Assembly: GCF_048087625.1 (NCBI RefSeq)
Contig: NZ_CP159805.1
Coordinates: 744,001-808,000 of the forward strand
DNA from: Pseudothioglobus sp905182815
Lineage (GTDB): Bacteria; Pseudomonadota; Gammaproteobacteria; PS1; Pseudothioglobaceae
Direction of reading: 5' to 3'
Length of the DNA: 64,000 nt
The notes beneath the pieces are model-generated. The model was not told the origin of the DNA. It did no database searches and was given only the letters and a program-made list of their open reading frames with translations. How positions within the stretch are numbered: position 1 is the stretch's first letter; every line of letters starts with the position of its first letter. This document shows, in pieces, positions 51,522 to 59,736 of the stretch. The position numbers were made by a program, and so were the translations under genes.

Positions 51522-52295
51522 ATGGATTTAACTGCTCGACAAGCTGAGATCTCAGACCTTCTTCGTCAAGAAGAGTTTATTACTGTTGAGACTCTGGCTG
51601 AGCGATTTGATATTACCACTCAAACAGTTAGAAGGGATATAAATGCACTTTGTGATTTTGGTCAAGCGAGACGAAAACATGGTGGTGTTGAATCCATATC
51701 AACTGAAGGTAATCTTGCTTATGGAACAAGGCAGGTTCTTAACAGAGTCGCTAAAAGAGCCATAGCAAAACATGCTGCCAAACTAATCCCAAATAGTAGC
51801 TCAATATCCCTTGGCCTTGGAACCACTCCTGAAATGGTTATGAGGGCACTTTTAAGACATAAAGATTTAAAGATTTTTACAAACAATTTAATAATTGCAC
51901 AAACTGCAAGTACGAACTCTACTTTCGAAGTTAATTGCTCTGGTGGACGCATTCGTAGTGGAGATTTTGATATGATTGGAAGTCCTGTAGAGAGCTTTTT
52001 TAGTTCTTATATGACTGACTTTAGCGTATTTGGTGTTGGTGGAGTTGATATGGATGGAGTCCTTTTAGACTTTGATGATCAAGAGGTTCAGATTAGAAGG
52101 GCGATACTTAATAACTCACGAGAAAGTCTTTTAGTTTTAGATCACGAAAAGTTTGGTCGTTCTGCACATGTTCGTGGTGGACAAATTCAAGATGTGTCAA
52201 AAGTTATATGTGATCAAGAACCACCCAAAGAGATATGCCGGATTTTGAATGATTCTGAATCAGAGCTAATTATTTGTGAGAAGGAGGAATTATGA
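51522..52295 (+). CDS. DeoR-family transcriptional regulator, GlpR-like
   Basis: Repressor of the DeoR family, 257 residues from the ATG at 51522. The N-terminal helix-turn-helix reads RQAEISDLLRQEEFITVETL with AERFDITTQTVRRDIN, then RKHGGVES, and the sugar-phosphate sensing domain has ISLGLGTTPEMVMRALL and IFTNNLIIA. I chose ATG 51522 over an in-frame TTG at 51510 because family members begin shortly before the RQ.EI motif. The location beside ugp and the matching operators at 46821 and 51493 suggest control by glycerol 3-phosphate. The stop overlaps the next start by 4 bases. Confidence 0.9.
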   Translation: MDLTARQAEISDLLRQEEFITVETLAERFDITTQTVRRDINALCDFGQARRKHGGVESISTEGNLAYGTRQVLNRVAKRAIAKHAAKLIPNSSSISLGLGTTPEMVMRALLRHKDLKIFTNNLIIAQTASTNSTFEVNCSGGRIRSGDFDMIGSPVESFFSSYMTDFSVFGVGGVDMDGVLLDFDDQEVQIRRAILNNSRESLLVLDHEKFGRSAHVRGGQIQDVSKVICDQEPPKEICRILNDSESELIICEKEEL

Positions 52296-52504
52296 GTTTA
52301 ATTGAAGTTAATGAAGAAATAGATGCTTCTGATCATCAGCTAGGTTCTGATAGCTATCTTTATGGTGAAACAATAGACAATCAAGAAATCTCTATAAAAT
52401 TAAATACTCAAACCATTATCAAGAGCGGCGAGTCTGTTAAAGTTGGTTTTAGTAAAAAAGACACACACTGGTTCAATGAAAAAGGTGTTTCCCTTAATTT
52501 TTGA
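52292..52504 (+). CDS. stand-alone TOBE-like domain protein, ABC ATPase relic
   Basis: A 70-residue protein resembling only the last segment of MalK/UgpC-type ATPases: LGSDSYLYGETIDNQEISIK, then SGESVKVGFSKKDTHWFNEK and a final GVSLNF. In full-length ATPases this TOBE domain follows the nucleotide-binding domain, which is entirely missing here. The gene has an excellent ribosome binding site (AAGGAGG, 6 bases before the ATG) and overlaps the regulator stop, so it is probably translated. It may be a degenerate remnant of a lost ugpC-like gene, or a retained regulatory domain. Conserved residues are intact, arguing against recent random decay. Confidence 0.6.
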   Translation: MSLIEVNEEIDASDHQLGSDSYLYGETIDNQEISIKLNTQTIIKSGESVKVGFSKKDTHWFNEKGVSLNF

Positions 52505-52544
52505 CTGTGTATCATCAATTAATTAAGGTTAAGCAAATGCTGTT

Positions 52545-53909
52545 ATGGTCGATATAAATGAGCCCGTTATTTGGATTAAAAACCCAGCAGCCGTCTTCGC
52601 ACAGAATTGTGAGGGTGGTGTTGTTATTCAGGGCCAAAAAATTATTGAAATTGTTAAGTTAGGGCACAGCCCTAAAACTCAAATTGATGATACTTACGAT
52701 GCGAGTGAAAGTGTCTTGCTTCCTGGTTTAATAAATACGCATCACCATTTTTATCAAACACTAACAAGAGCCTATCCAGAAGCCCTAAATAAAGAACTCT
52801 TTCCATGGCTTAAGAGCCTATACAAGGTTTGGGCTAATATTCAGCCTGAGATGCTGGCTGTTTCTACAGAGCTTGCGTTGTCTGAACTTCTCCTTTCTGG
52901 CTGTACTACCGCGAGCGACCATCATTACTTGTTTCCAAGCCAACTGGAAAATGCTATCGATATACAGGTGGAAGAGGCTCAAAAGCTCGGTATGCGCGTT
53001 GTTTTAACGAGAGGCTCGATGAGTCTTGGAGAAAAAGATGGTGGCCTTCCACCGCAATCTGTTGTTCAGACCAAAGAGCAGATACTGTCTGATAGTGAGC
53101 GACTCATTAAAACATACCACGACAATCAGGAAGGCGCAATGATTCAAATAGCTTTAGCTCCTTGCTCTCCTTTTTCAGTGACCACTGATTTAATGATAGA
53201 GACTGCAGCGCTTGCTGAGCAGTATGATGTTAGATTGCATACGCACTTGGCGGAGACGATAGATGAGGAAAAATTTTGTTTAGAGAAATTTGGCTTAAGG
53301 ACGGTAGATTACCTTGAAAGTGTAGGGTGGTTGTCAGATCGTACATGGCTAGCTCATGGCATACACTTTAATAAGCAAGAGATAGAAAAACTAGGCCAGA
53401 ATGGTGTTGGTATTTGCCACTGCCCAACTTCAAATATGATGTTGGCGTCTGGCATTTGTCACAGCCTTGAACTTGAAGAGGCCGGATCCATTATCGGTCT
53501 TGGCGTTGACGGCTCTGCCTCTAATGATGGCTCTAATATGATTGCTGAACTTAGACAAGCAATGTACTTACAGCGCTTACGATATGGCGCTTCCAAGATT
53601 ACCCATCAAAAGGCATATGATTGGGCAACTAAAGGCTCAGCTGCGCTTTTAGGTAGGTCTGATATTGGTGAAATTGCAGTCGGAAAACAGGCAGACTTAG
53701 CTTTGTTTAAATTAGATGAACTTAGATTTTCAGGTAGTCATGACTCTTTAGCAGCGCTACTTCTGTGTGGTGCTCAAAAAGCAGATAGAGTTATGATTGC
53801 TGGTCAGTGGAAAGTTATGGATGGAAAAATTATTGGGCAAGATGAGTCTGAATTAATCAGTCGCCATAGCAATGCAGCAAAAAAATTACGCCAATTAGCT
53901 AGCGCATAA
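52545..53909 (+). CDS. 8-oxoguanine deaminase (amidohydrolase family)
   Basis: Zinc amidohydrolase of the AtzB/TrzN-like group, 454 residues. Motifs are LPGLINTHHHFYQTLTRAYP, ELLLSGCTTASDHHYLFP, IALAPCSPFSVT, LHTHLAETIDEE with the metal His, WLAHGIHF and LGVDGSASNDGSNM with the metal Asp. NTHHHFYQ with the CTTASDHHYLF segment is what I know from the Pseudomonas enzymes shown to deaminate 8-oxoguanine to urate. Urate would be handled by PuuD at 11962. Isocytosine or a triazine are alternative substrates of the subgroup. The ribosome binding site is weak. It is not linked to the main purine cluster. Confidence 0.82.
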   Translation: MVDINEPVIWIKNPAAVFAQNCEGGVVIQGQKIIEIVKLGHSPKTQIDDTYDASESVLLPGLINTHHHFYQTLTRAYPEALNKELFPWLKSLYKVWANIQPEMLAVSTELALSELLLSGCTTASDHHYLFPSQLENAIDIQVEEAQKLGMRVVLTRGSMSLGEKDGGLPPQSVVQTKEQILSDSERLIKTYHDNQEGAMIQIALAPCSPFSVTTDLMIETAALAEQYDVRLHTHLAETIDEEKFCLEKFGLRTVDYLESVGWLSDRTWLAHGIHFNKQEIEKLGQNGVGICHCPTSNMMLASGICHSLELEEAGSIIGLGVDGSASNDGSNMIAELRQAMYLQRLRYGASKITHQKAYDWATKGSAALLGRSDIGEIAVGKQADLALFKLDELRFSGSHDSLAALLLCGAQKADRVMIAGQWKVMDGKIIGQDESELISRHSNAAKKLRQLASA

Positions 53910-53960
53910 TTTTTTTCTTAATACTATCATTGACTTGCACTATTAGTTAATTTATAATTC

Positions 53961-53989
53961 CAACTTGAATATTGTTACATAAATCAAGT
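53961..53989. promoter_or_regulatory. inverted repeat directly before umuD
   Basis: AACTTGA (53961-53967) and TCAAGTT (53983-53989) are perfect 7-bp arms separated by 15 bases, ending 5 bases before the umuD start. It may be an operator for an SOS-type repressor or an mRNA hairpin covering the start. The usual gammaproteobacterial LexA box CTGT-N8-ACAG is not seen in the gap. Confidence 0.45.
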
Positions 53990-53994
53990 TAGTT

Positions 53995-54576
53995 ATGAAT
54001 ACACCCAGTCATGGAGGCGCCCGAAAGGGTGCTGGTCGTAAAAAAAACTCAGGCAGCTTTAACGAGGAAACCAAAGTAATTAGAGTACCTATCAGTCTTG
54101 TAGATTCGCTTATTCCTACGATTGAAGTTTACAAGTCTCAAGTTAAATCTAAAGTAGAAGTCTTTTTAACTAAAGACAATCCAACGGAGCTTTCAATTCC
54201 AATTTTTACTTCCCGAGTACAAGCAGGATTTCCATCTCCAGCAGATGATCATTTGGAGGATGCACTTGATTTAAATACACATCTTATCCATCATAAAGAG
54301 GCTACTTTCTTTGTTAAAGCGCAAGGAGATTCAATGCTAGGTGCTGGCATCCAGCAGGGCGATATACTAATTGTTGATAAGTCTTTAAGTGCTAAAAGCG
54401 GAAAGATAGTTATTGCAGTTGTTGATGGTGAGTTCACTGTTAAGCGTCTACATAAATATAAAGGAAACATAACTCTTAAAGCTGAAAACCCTGATTTTGA
54501 AGACATCAAAATTGGAGGTACTGACGAACTTATTATATGGGGAGTTGTGACATCAGTTATACATCAGTATGAATAA
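53995..54576 (+). CDS. umuD: UmuD-like DNA polymerase V accessory protein with basic N-terminal extension
   Basis: LexA/UmuD-type S24 serine protease fold, 193 residues. Self-cleavage is expected between Ala77 and Gly78 in RVQAGFPSPADD; the catalytic dyad is Ser113 in GDSMLGAG and Lys150 in FTVKRL. E. coli UmuD has about 24 residues before its cleavage site, while this protein has 77. The extension contains GGARKGAGRKK, a basic motif common in phage and plasmid DNA-associated proteins, then VIRVPISLVDSLIPTIE, which could be a ribbon-helix-helix-like segment. The gene overlaps umuC by 8 bases. Confidence 0.9.
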   Translation: MNTPSHGGARKGAGRKKNSGSFNEETKVIRVPISLVDSLIPTIEVYKSQVKSKVEVFLTKDNPTELSIPIFTSRVQAGFPSPADDHLEDALDLNTHLIHHKEATFFVKAQGDSMLGAGIQQGDILIVDKSLSAKSGKIVIAVVDGEFTVKRLHKYKGNITLKAENPDFEDIKIGGTDELIIWGVVTSVIHQYE

Positions 54577-55849
54577 CCGAGCTAAGTTCGCGTTGGTCGA
54601 CTGTAATAACTTCTATGCTTCTTGTGAAAGAGTTTTTGAGCCAAAACTAGAAGGCAAACCAATCGTTGTTCTTTCTAATAATGACGGCTGCATTATTGCT
54701 CGTTCTAATGAGGCTAAAGCACTGGGCATTAAAATGGGAGCCCCTTACTTTAAAGTAAGGAATTTGATTGCTAATAGGGGCGTTGTAGTTAAGTCTTCAA
54801 ACTATCCTTTGTATGGAGATATGTCGTCTAGAGTAATGAAGGTTATTGGTCAATTTTCTCCTATCCAAGAGGTGTACTCTATTGACGAGAGTTTTATAGA
54901 TTTAGCAGGACTTCCTCTTAATTTAATAGATCACATGCAGTCTCTAAGAGTCCAAGTTAAAAATTGGACGGGGGTTCCAGTGTGTATTGGTATGGGCAGT
55001 ACTAAACTTCTAGCAAAACTTGCTAATCGTATTGCTAAAAAGTATTCAAAATTTAATGGCGTTTTTGATATAGATGACCTTCCCCATGAGAGATATTGCA
55101 AATTACTGCAATCGGTCGAAGTAGGTGATTTATGGGGAATAGGTAGACAAAGCGCTAAAAAGCTTAACCATATTGGAATTAATACAAGTTATGACTTTTA
55201 TCAGTCAGATATTGGCGTTATTGAAACTCTTTTAGGCGTTAATGGAAAAAAGATTTATCAAGAGCTTCGTGGCAAATCGTGTATTCCTATCGAGTTGATT
55301 CCTCCAACAAGGCAGCAGATTGTCTCCTCTCGCTCTTTTGGTATTGATTTAAGCGACTTTGATGAATTAAATCAAGCTTTAACTGCTCTTACTAGAAAGG
55401 CTGTCAATAAGCTTAATAATCATAAGCTTGCAATGACTACTATGACTGTCTTTATTTACACGAATCCCCATAAAAAAAATACACCCTGCGTGCATCTATC
55501 AAAAACTGTAGGAATGCCAATTGCTATTGAGGATGAATCGCAAATTATTCCATTGGCATCTCAAATATTAAGACTTATCTATAAGCCTGGTTATTCTTTT
55601 AATAAAGGAGGGGTAGTATTGAGTAACTTAACCAAAAACTACCGACAGCAAGATCTTTTTTCAATAACTCAAAATAGTCAACCACAGGTGTTAGCTCGTC
55701 AAAAATCTAATGCTATAAAGAGTGCTAATAAAAGATTTAATGAGTCAGTTAAGTATGCCAGTGAGGTGGGCAATGATAGATGGCTCCCAAGAGCTAATTT
55801 TCGATCAAATAGGTATACAACAAGCTGGAGTGAATTATTAATAATTTAA
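54569..55849 (+). CDS. umuC: DNA polymerase V catalytic subunit UmuC
   Basis: Y-family translesion polymerase, 426 residues, acting with UmuD' at stalled forks. Motifs are FALVDCNNFYASCERVFEP with a metal Asp, VLSNNDGCIIARSNEAK, VYSIDESFIDL with the catalytic Asp-Glu pair, GVPVCIGMGSTKLLAKLANR and the helix-hairpin-helix DLWGIGRQSAKKLNHIGI. The C-terminal little-finger domain runs to the end with QQDLFSI, possibly the sliding-clamp binding motif. Length matches E. coli UmuC (422). Confidence 0.95.
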   Translation: MNNRAKFALVDCNNFYASCERVFEPKLEGKPIVVLSNNDGCIIARSNEAKALGIKMGAPYFKVRNLIANRGVVVKSSNYPLYGDMSSRVMKVIGQFSPIQEVYSIDESFIDLAGLPLNLIDHMQSLRVQVKNWTGVPVCIGMGSTKLLAKLANRIAKKYSKFNGVFDIDDLPHERYCKLLQSVEVGDLWGIGRQSAKKLNHIGINTSYDFYQSDIGVIETLLGVNGKKIYQELRGKSCIPIELIPPTRQQIVSSRSFGIDLSDFDELNQALTALTRKAVNKLNNHKLAMTTMTVFIYTNPHKKNTPCVHLSKTVGMPIAIEDESQIIPLASQILRLIYKPGYSFNKGGVVLSNLTKNYRQQDLFSITQNSQPQVLARQKSNAIKSANKRFNESVKYASEVGNDRWLPRANFRSNRYTTSWSELLII

Positions 55850-55878
55850 GGCTCAAAGGTCATTTTTTTTTACTGAAA

Positions 55879-55906
55879 TTGCATAAATATGCTCATTGTC
55901 TATAAT
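55879..55906 (+). promoter_or_regulatory. possible promoter of the two-component operon
   Basis: A perfect -10 hexamer TATAAT (55901-55906) is preceded at 16 bases by TTGCAT (55879-55884). The response regulator ATG at 55938 follows after a short T-rich leader containing TTGAGGA as ribosome binding site. Confidence 0.5.
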
Positions 55907-55937
55907 GAATCCTTTTTTTGCTGAATAATGTTGAGGA

Positions 55938-56603
55938 ATGAAACAACTTGCAATTATTGATGATGATCCAGAAATTCTTAAATTATTAGATCAATATTTA
56001 ATAAAAAATGGATTTAAAGTTGAAGCTTTTTCTGATGGAGAATCTTTCTTAGCAAGTGATGAATCAAAATTTAGTTTAGTGGTTTTAGATCTTGGTCTGC
56101 CCGGGATTGATGGCCTTGAAGTTTGCAGAAGATTGAGGCAAAAGTCTAACGTTCCAATTATTATGCTTACTGCCGCTAGTGATGATTTAGATCGCATATT
56201 AGGTTTAGAGTTAGGCTCTGATGACTATATGGGTAAACCCTTTAACCCAAGAGAACTTTTAGCAAGAATTAAGGCTCTCTTGAGACGCTCGGAAGTAAAG
56301 GAAGAAGATGTAGATAACCATATAGTAATGAATTTTGCTGCAAGAAGTGCATTTGTTGATGGTAAGCAGCTTGATTTAACTGGAACAGAGTTTGACCTAC
56401 TTTGTGTTTTTCATAAACAGATAGGTGAGGTCTTAAGTAGAGATGAAATAGGCGAACTTCTTCATGGCAGGAAGATAGATCCATTGGACCGATCAATCGA
56501 CACAATTGTAAGTAGGCTGCGTCATAAACTTAGCAATCACTTTGATGGTGAAATCATTCAAAGCGTAAGAGGCAAGGGGTATGTTCTCCTTTTAAAAAGT
56601 TGA
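55938..56603 (+). CDS. OmpR-family response regulator
   Basis: Two-component response regulator, 221 residues. The receiver domain (1-118) has the acidic pair in IIDDDPEILK, phospho-acceptor Asp51 in VVLDLGLPG, Thr in MLTAAS and Lys100 in MGKPFNPREL. The C-terminal winged helix contains LTGTEFDLLCVF, RDEIGELLHGR, DRSIDTIVSRLRHKL and SVRGKGYVLL. The kinase gene follows with a 4-base overlap. The target genes are unknown; the linked AGE isomerase gene suggests carbohydrate-related control. Confidence 0.94.
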   Translation: MKQLAIIDDDPEILKLLDQYLIKNGFKVEAFSDGESFLASDESKFSLVVLDLGLPGIDGLEVCRRLRQKSNVPIIMLTAASDDLDRILGLELGSDDYMGKPFNPRELLARIKALLRRSEVKEEDVDNHIVMNFAARSAFVDGKQLDLTGTEFDLLCVFHKQIGEVLSRDEIGELLHGRKIDPLDRSIDTIVSRLRHKLSNHFDGEIIQSVRGKGYVLLLKS

Positions 56604-58102
56604 ATATAAAAGCCTCTACCTTAAGCTCTTTAATGCCTAAAACTGTTGTAGCCAGGATGACTTCTGTCCTATTTATTGGAATACTTGTAGCACAGGTTCT
56701 AGGAACATGGCTTTGGGTTGAACAGCTAAAGTCATCAGAAAAAGAAAAAATGACTGAAGTTTCTCAAAATTTAGGCTCACAAATTGCTCAAGCAGTTGGT
56801 TTTTTTGAAAAACTTCCAAACCAATACCGACAACAAACCTTGACTCAACTAAGACAAAATGGCGGCACATTTTTAGATTTTGGCGCTGAATTTTTTGTCT
56901 CTGTTAATAAGGATTATGTCCAATCTAATTCAATTGCAAGTTCTGAATTTTCAGAGCTAGTTCGTAGCAACTTGGAAAAAACTTTGTATTCTCAAATTGG
57001 TCAAGTTGAGGATTTGAATATTAGATTTGTAAGCTTTAGCAATACTAAAATTACAACGCCTAATGGGCCTGGTGAAGGTCTTACCAATAATCAATTAATA
57101 GTCTCTCTTGCACCAATATGGAAAAGCTTAGGCCTTATTGCTCCGAGGGAAGAGAGTCCCATTGCCATAATTCAATTTAGGTTAAAACAGCAAAATGAGT
57201 GGATGTATTTGGCAACAATAATTCCACAAGGAGAGTTATTGCTCAGTTTTGACTGGATCAATGGTGAGCGTATTTTTACCTCTGCAGCAGTTTCGGTTAC
57301 GATGCTTTTAATCACCTTCTTATTTGTTCGTTGGCTGGTATACCCCCTTCAATTATTGGCCCATCAAGCAGATTTATTAGGTAAAGGGCGATTTCCTAGA
57401 CAGCTTGATGAAACTGGCTCTAAAGAAATGGTGGCTACTATCCGCGCCTTTAACTCTATGGCTAAGCGGATTCAAAAGTTTATTGCTGACAGAGAGCGAT
57501 CATTTGCAGCAATCTCTCATGACTTAAAAACACCTTTAACTAGAGCACGCCTTAGAGTAGAAAGCATTGAAGATGGATCAATAAAAGAAGATTTAATTGG
57601 AGACTTAGACTACCTTGAAACCATGGTGAAAGGAAGCCTTCAAATTATGACTGATGGTGCTGAACATGAAAATACTAGTAAAGTTAACATTACAAATATG
57701 CTAACTGCAATCTTAAAAAAAGAAGAAATCCTTGGCTTGCCTATTAAGATGAATATTAAAGAAAACATTGTCATGAAAGGAAGAGCTTTAGCTATTGAGC
57801 GCTTATTCTCAAATTTAATTAATAATGCACTTAGTTATGGCAAAGGAGTTGAGGTTACCGGTCAAAAAAAGAAAACAGGTATCTTTATTCAGATTAAAGA
57901 TAGAGGGCCAGGCTTGAGTGATAAAGATAAAGAAAATGTCTTTAAGCCATATTACCGCTTAGAGCATAAACTAAATGATGAACATTCTGGCTTAGGGATG
58001 GGTATTGCTCGTAATATTGCAAATATCCATGGCGGCGAACTTGAACTTAAAGATCGAACTGGTGGTGGACTAATTGTCGAAATTTACTTTCCTAATTTAT
58101 GA
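56600..58102 (+). CDS. membrane sensor histidine kinase (EnvZ-like)
   Basis: Sensor kinase of up to 500 residues: transmembrane helix 1 near residues 22-42, a periplasmic domain of about 190 residues, helix 2 near 233-252, HAMP, then the dimerisation domain with phospho-acceptor His307 in AAISHDLKTPLTRAR. ATP-binding boxes are NLINNALSYGKGV (N), DRGPGLSD (G1) and HSGLGMGIARNIANIHGG (G2). The start may be the TTG at 56600, overlapping the regulator stop, or an ATG at 56633; neither has a clear ribosome binding site. The periplasmic domain is not one I recognise. The stop overlaps the isomerase start by 4 bases. Confidence 0.93.
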   Translation: MNIKASTLSSLMPKTVVARMTSVLFIGILVAQVLGTWLWVEQLKSSEKEKMTEVSQNLGSQIAQAVGFFEKLPNQYRQQTLTQLRQNGGTFLDFGAEFFVSVNKDYVQSNSIASSEFSELVRSNLEKTLYSQIGQVEDLNIRFVSFSNTKITTPNGPGEGLTNNQLIVSLAPIWKSLGLIAPREESPIAIIQFRLKQQNEWMYLATIIPQGELLLSFDWINGERIFTSAAVSVTMLLITFLFVRWLVYPLQLLAHQADLLGKGRFPRQLDETGSKEMVATIRAFNSMAKRIQKFIADRERSFAAISHDLKTPLTRARLRVESIEDGSIKEDLIGDLDYLETMVKGSLQIMTDGAEHENTSKVNITNMLTAILKKEEILGLPIKMNIKENIVMKGRALAIERLFSNLINNALSYGKGVEVTGQKKKTGIFIQIKDRGPGLSDKDKENVFKPYYRLEHKLNDEHSGLGMGIARNIANIHGGELELKDRTGGGLIVEIYFPNL

Positions 58103-59289
58103 ATTTAATAAGTAATCCAATATTTAAAGATAAAGAATTTTTAATTAGTCATATTAAATCGATTATGAGGTTTTATCACCCTCATTGTATCGATAATGAA
58201 AATGGTGGTTTTTTTCAGCACTTTCGTGATGATGGAAGTGTTTATGATTTTGATACAAGACACTTGGTCAGCAGCACCCGTTTTATATTTAATTATTCAA
58301 TGGCTTCAATTGAGCTTGATAATGATGAATATAAAGACGTGATAAGGCATGGAATTGAATATTTAAGACAGTTTCATTTAAATACAAAAACTGGAAGTTA
58401 TGCTTGGATTCTAGAGGGAAAAGACGTTCAAGATTCTACTAATTATTGTTATGGTTTCGCATTTGTGTTGCTCGCATATTCAACTGCACTTAGGGCGGGT
58501 ATTTTAGAGGCCAAAGACTTCATTGATGAAACTTTTGATGTAATGGAAAAACATTTTTGGTCAAAAGAGCATGAACTTTATTCTGATGAAATTTCTGCTG
58601 ATTGGCAAGTAGTTTCTAGTTATCGTGGGCAAAACGCAAATATGCATTCCTGTGAAGCCCTTATTATGGCTTTTGAAGCGACAGGTAGTCAAAAATATTT
58701 AGATCGAGCGCTTATCATTGCAAAAAATATATGTATTAGGCAAGCTAGTCTCGCAGAAGGCTTAATTTGGGAACATTACGATAGTAACTGGGAAATTAAC
58801 TGGGTTTATAATAAAGATCGTCCTGATGATCTATTTCGTCCTTGGGGCTTCCAAGTTGGTCATCTTACCGAGTGGGCAAAATTATTGTTAATTCTTGAGA
58901 GGCATATTAAAGAGGATTGGTTGCTTCCTAGAGCAATAGAATTGTTTGATGACGCAATTGAGATGGGTTGGGATGCAGAGTCAGAAGGTTTATTTTATGG
59001 GTTTTCACCAAATGGAGATATTTGTGATAAAGATAAATATTTTTGGGTTCAAGCAGAGTCTATAGCTGCAGCTGCAGTATTAGCTAATCGAACAGGCGAT
59101 GATTATTATTGGGAGTGGTATGATCGAATCTGGAGTTACAGCTGGAAACATATGATTGATCATAAATATGGCGCGTGGTTTCGCATTTTAGATTCAAATA
59201 ATAATAAATATGATAACCTTAAAAGTCCAGCCGGAAAAACGGATTATCACACAATGGGCGCTTGCTATGAAATTTTAAAAATAATCTAA
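58099..59289 (+). CDS. AGE-family sugar isomerase/epimerase
   Basis: N-acylglucosamine 2-epimerase family protein, 396 residues, an (alpha/alpha)6 barrel. Motifs are ENGGFFQHFRDDGSVYDFDT with RHLVSSTRFIFNYSMA, SYRGQNANMHSCEALIMAFE, WEHYDSNWEINWVYN, FRPWGFQVGHLTEWAKLL, FWVQAESIAAAAVLA and DYHTMGACYEIL. The RGQNANMH and FRPWGFQ..H segments recall mannose isomerases and YihS rather than N-acylglucosamine 2-epimerase, so aldose-ketose isomerisation (for example mannose to fructose) is most likely. Unusually, its start overlaps the sensor kinase stop, implying co-expression with the two-component system. Confidence 0.88.
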   Translation: MNLISNPIFKDKEFLISHIKSIMRFYHPHCIDNENGGFFQHFRDDGSVYDFDTRHLVSSTRFIFNYSMASIELDNDEYKDVIRHGIEYLRQFHLNTKTGSYAWILEGKDVQDSTNYCYGFAFVLLAYSTALRAGILEAKDFIDETFDVMEKHFWSKEHELYSDEISADWQVVSSYRGQNANMHSCEALIMAFEATGSQKYLDRALIIAKNICIRQASLAEGLIWEHYDSNWEINWVYNKDRPDDLFRPWGFQVGHLTEWAKLLLILERHIKEDWLLPRAIELFDDAIEMGWDAESEGLFYGFSPNGDICDKDKYFWVQAESIAAAAVLANRTGDDYYWEWYDRIWSYSWKHMIDHKYGAWFRILDSNNNKYDNLKSPAGKTDYHTMGACYEILKII

Positions 59290-59337
59290 GAAACCTTGTT
59301 TAAAATACTTAATTAATTTATTAAGATTTATATATTT

Positions 59338-59736
59338 ATGACACCTGAAAATATAATTGAGCAATGGGCAGACTTTTTTAATAATGCTGATATGAAAGGT
59401 ATTTTGAACTTATATCATGATAATGCAACTCTTTTACCGACCTTTCTACCAAAACTTTTAGCAAGTAATAATGAGATTAAAGGTTATTTTGAAGTTGCTT
59501 TTAATGGAGGTGCTTCTGTAGAGATTAATGTTGAAGATGCTATATCCAAGGAGTTACCTGGAAATATTTTTTTAATGACGGGTAGCTATGTTTTTTGTTT
59601 AGGCAGTAAAGCAGACAAAAAATATTTATCTTGGTACAGTTTTTTAATTGATCTGTCAGATGATTCACCAATTAAACATCATCACTCCTCTAGAGTGCCA
59701 TTTGAGTTCGACCTAAGTCAGACAACTGATCAATAG
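59338..59736 (+). CDS. SnoaL/DUF4440-like small protein
   Basis: A 132-residue protein with the cone-shaped NTF2-like fold expected from IIEQWADFFNNADMKGILNL, YHDNATLLPTFLPKLL, EIKGYFEVAF and TGSYVFCLG. Such proteins include polyketide cyclases, ketosteroid isomerase relatives and CaMKII association-domain-like proteins; no catalytic set could be assigned. No ribosome binding site is evident. Its last 47 bases overlap the 3' end of the convergent DUF1479 gene. The function is unknown. Confidence 0.75.
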   Translation: MTPENIIEQWADFFNNADMKGILNLYHDNATLLPTFLPKLLASNNEIKGYFEVAFNGGASVEINVEDAISKELPGNIFLMTGSYVFCLGSKADKKYLSWYSFLIDLSDDSPIKHHHSSRVPFEFDLSQTTDQ

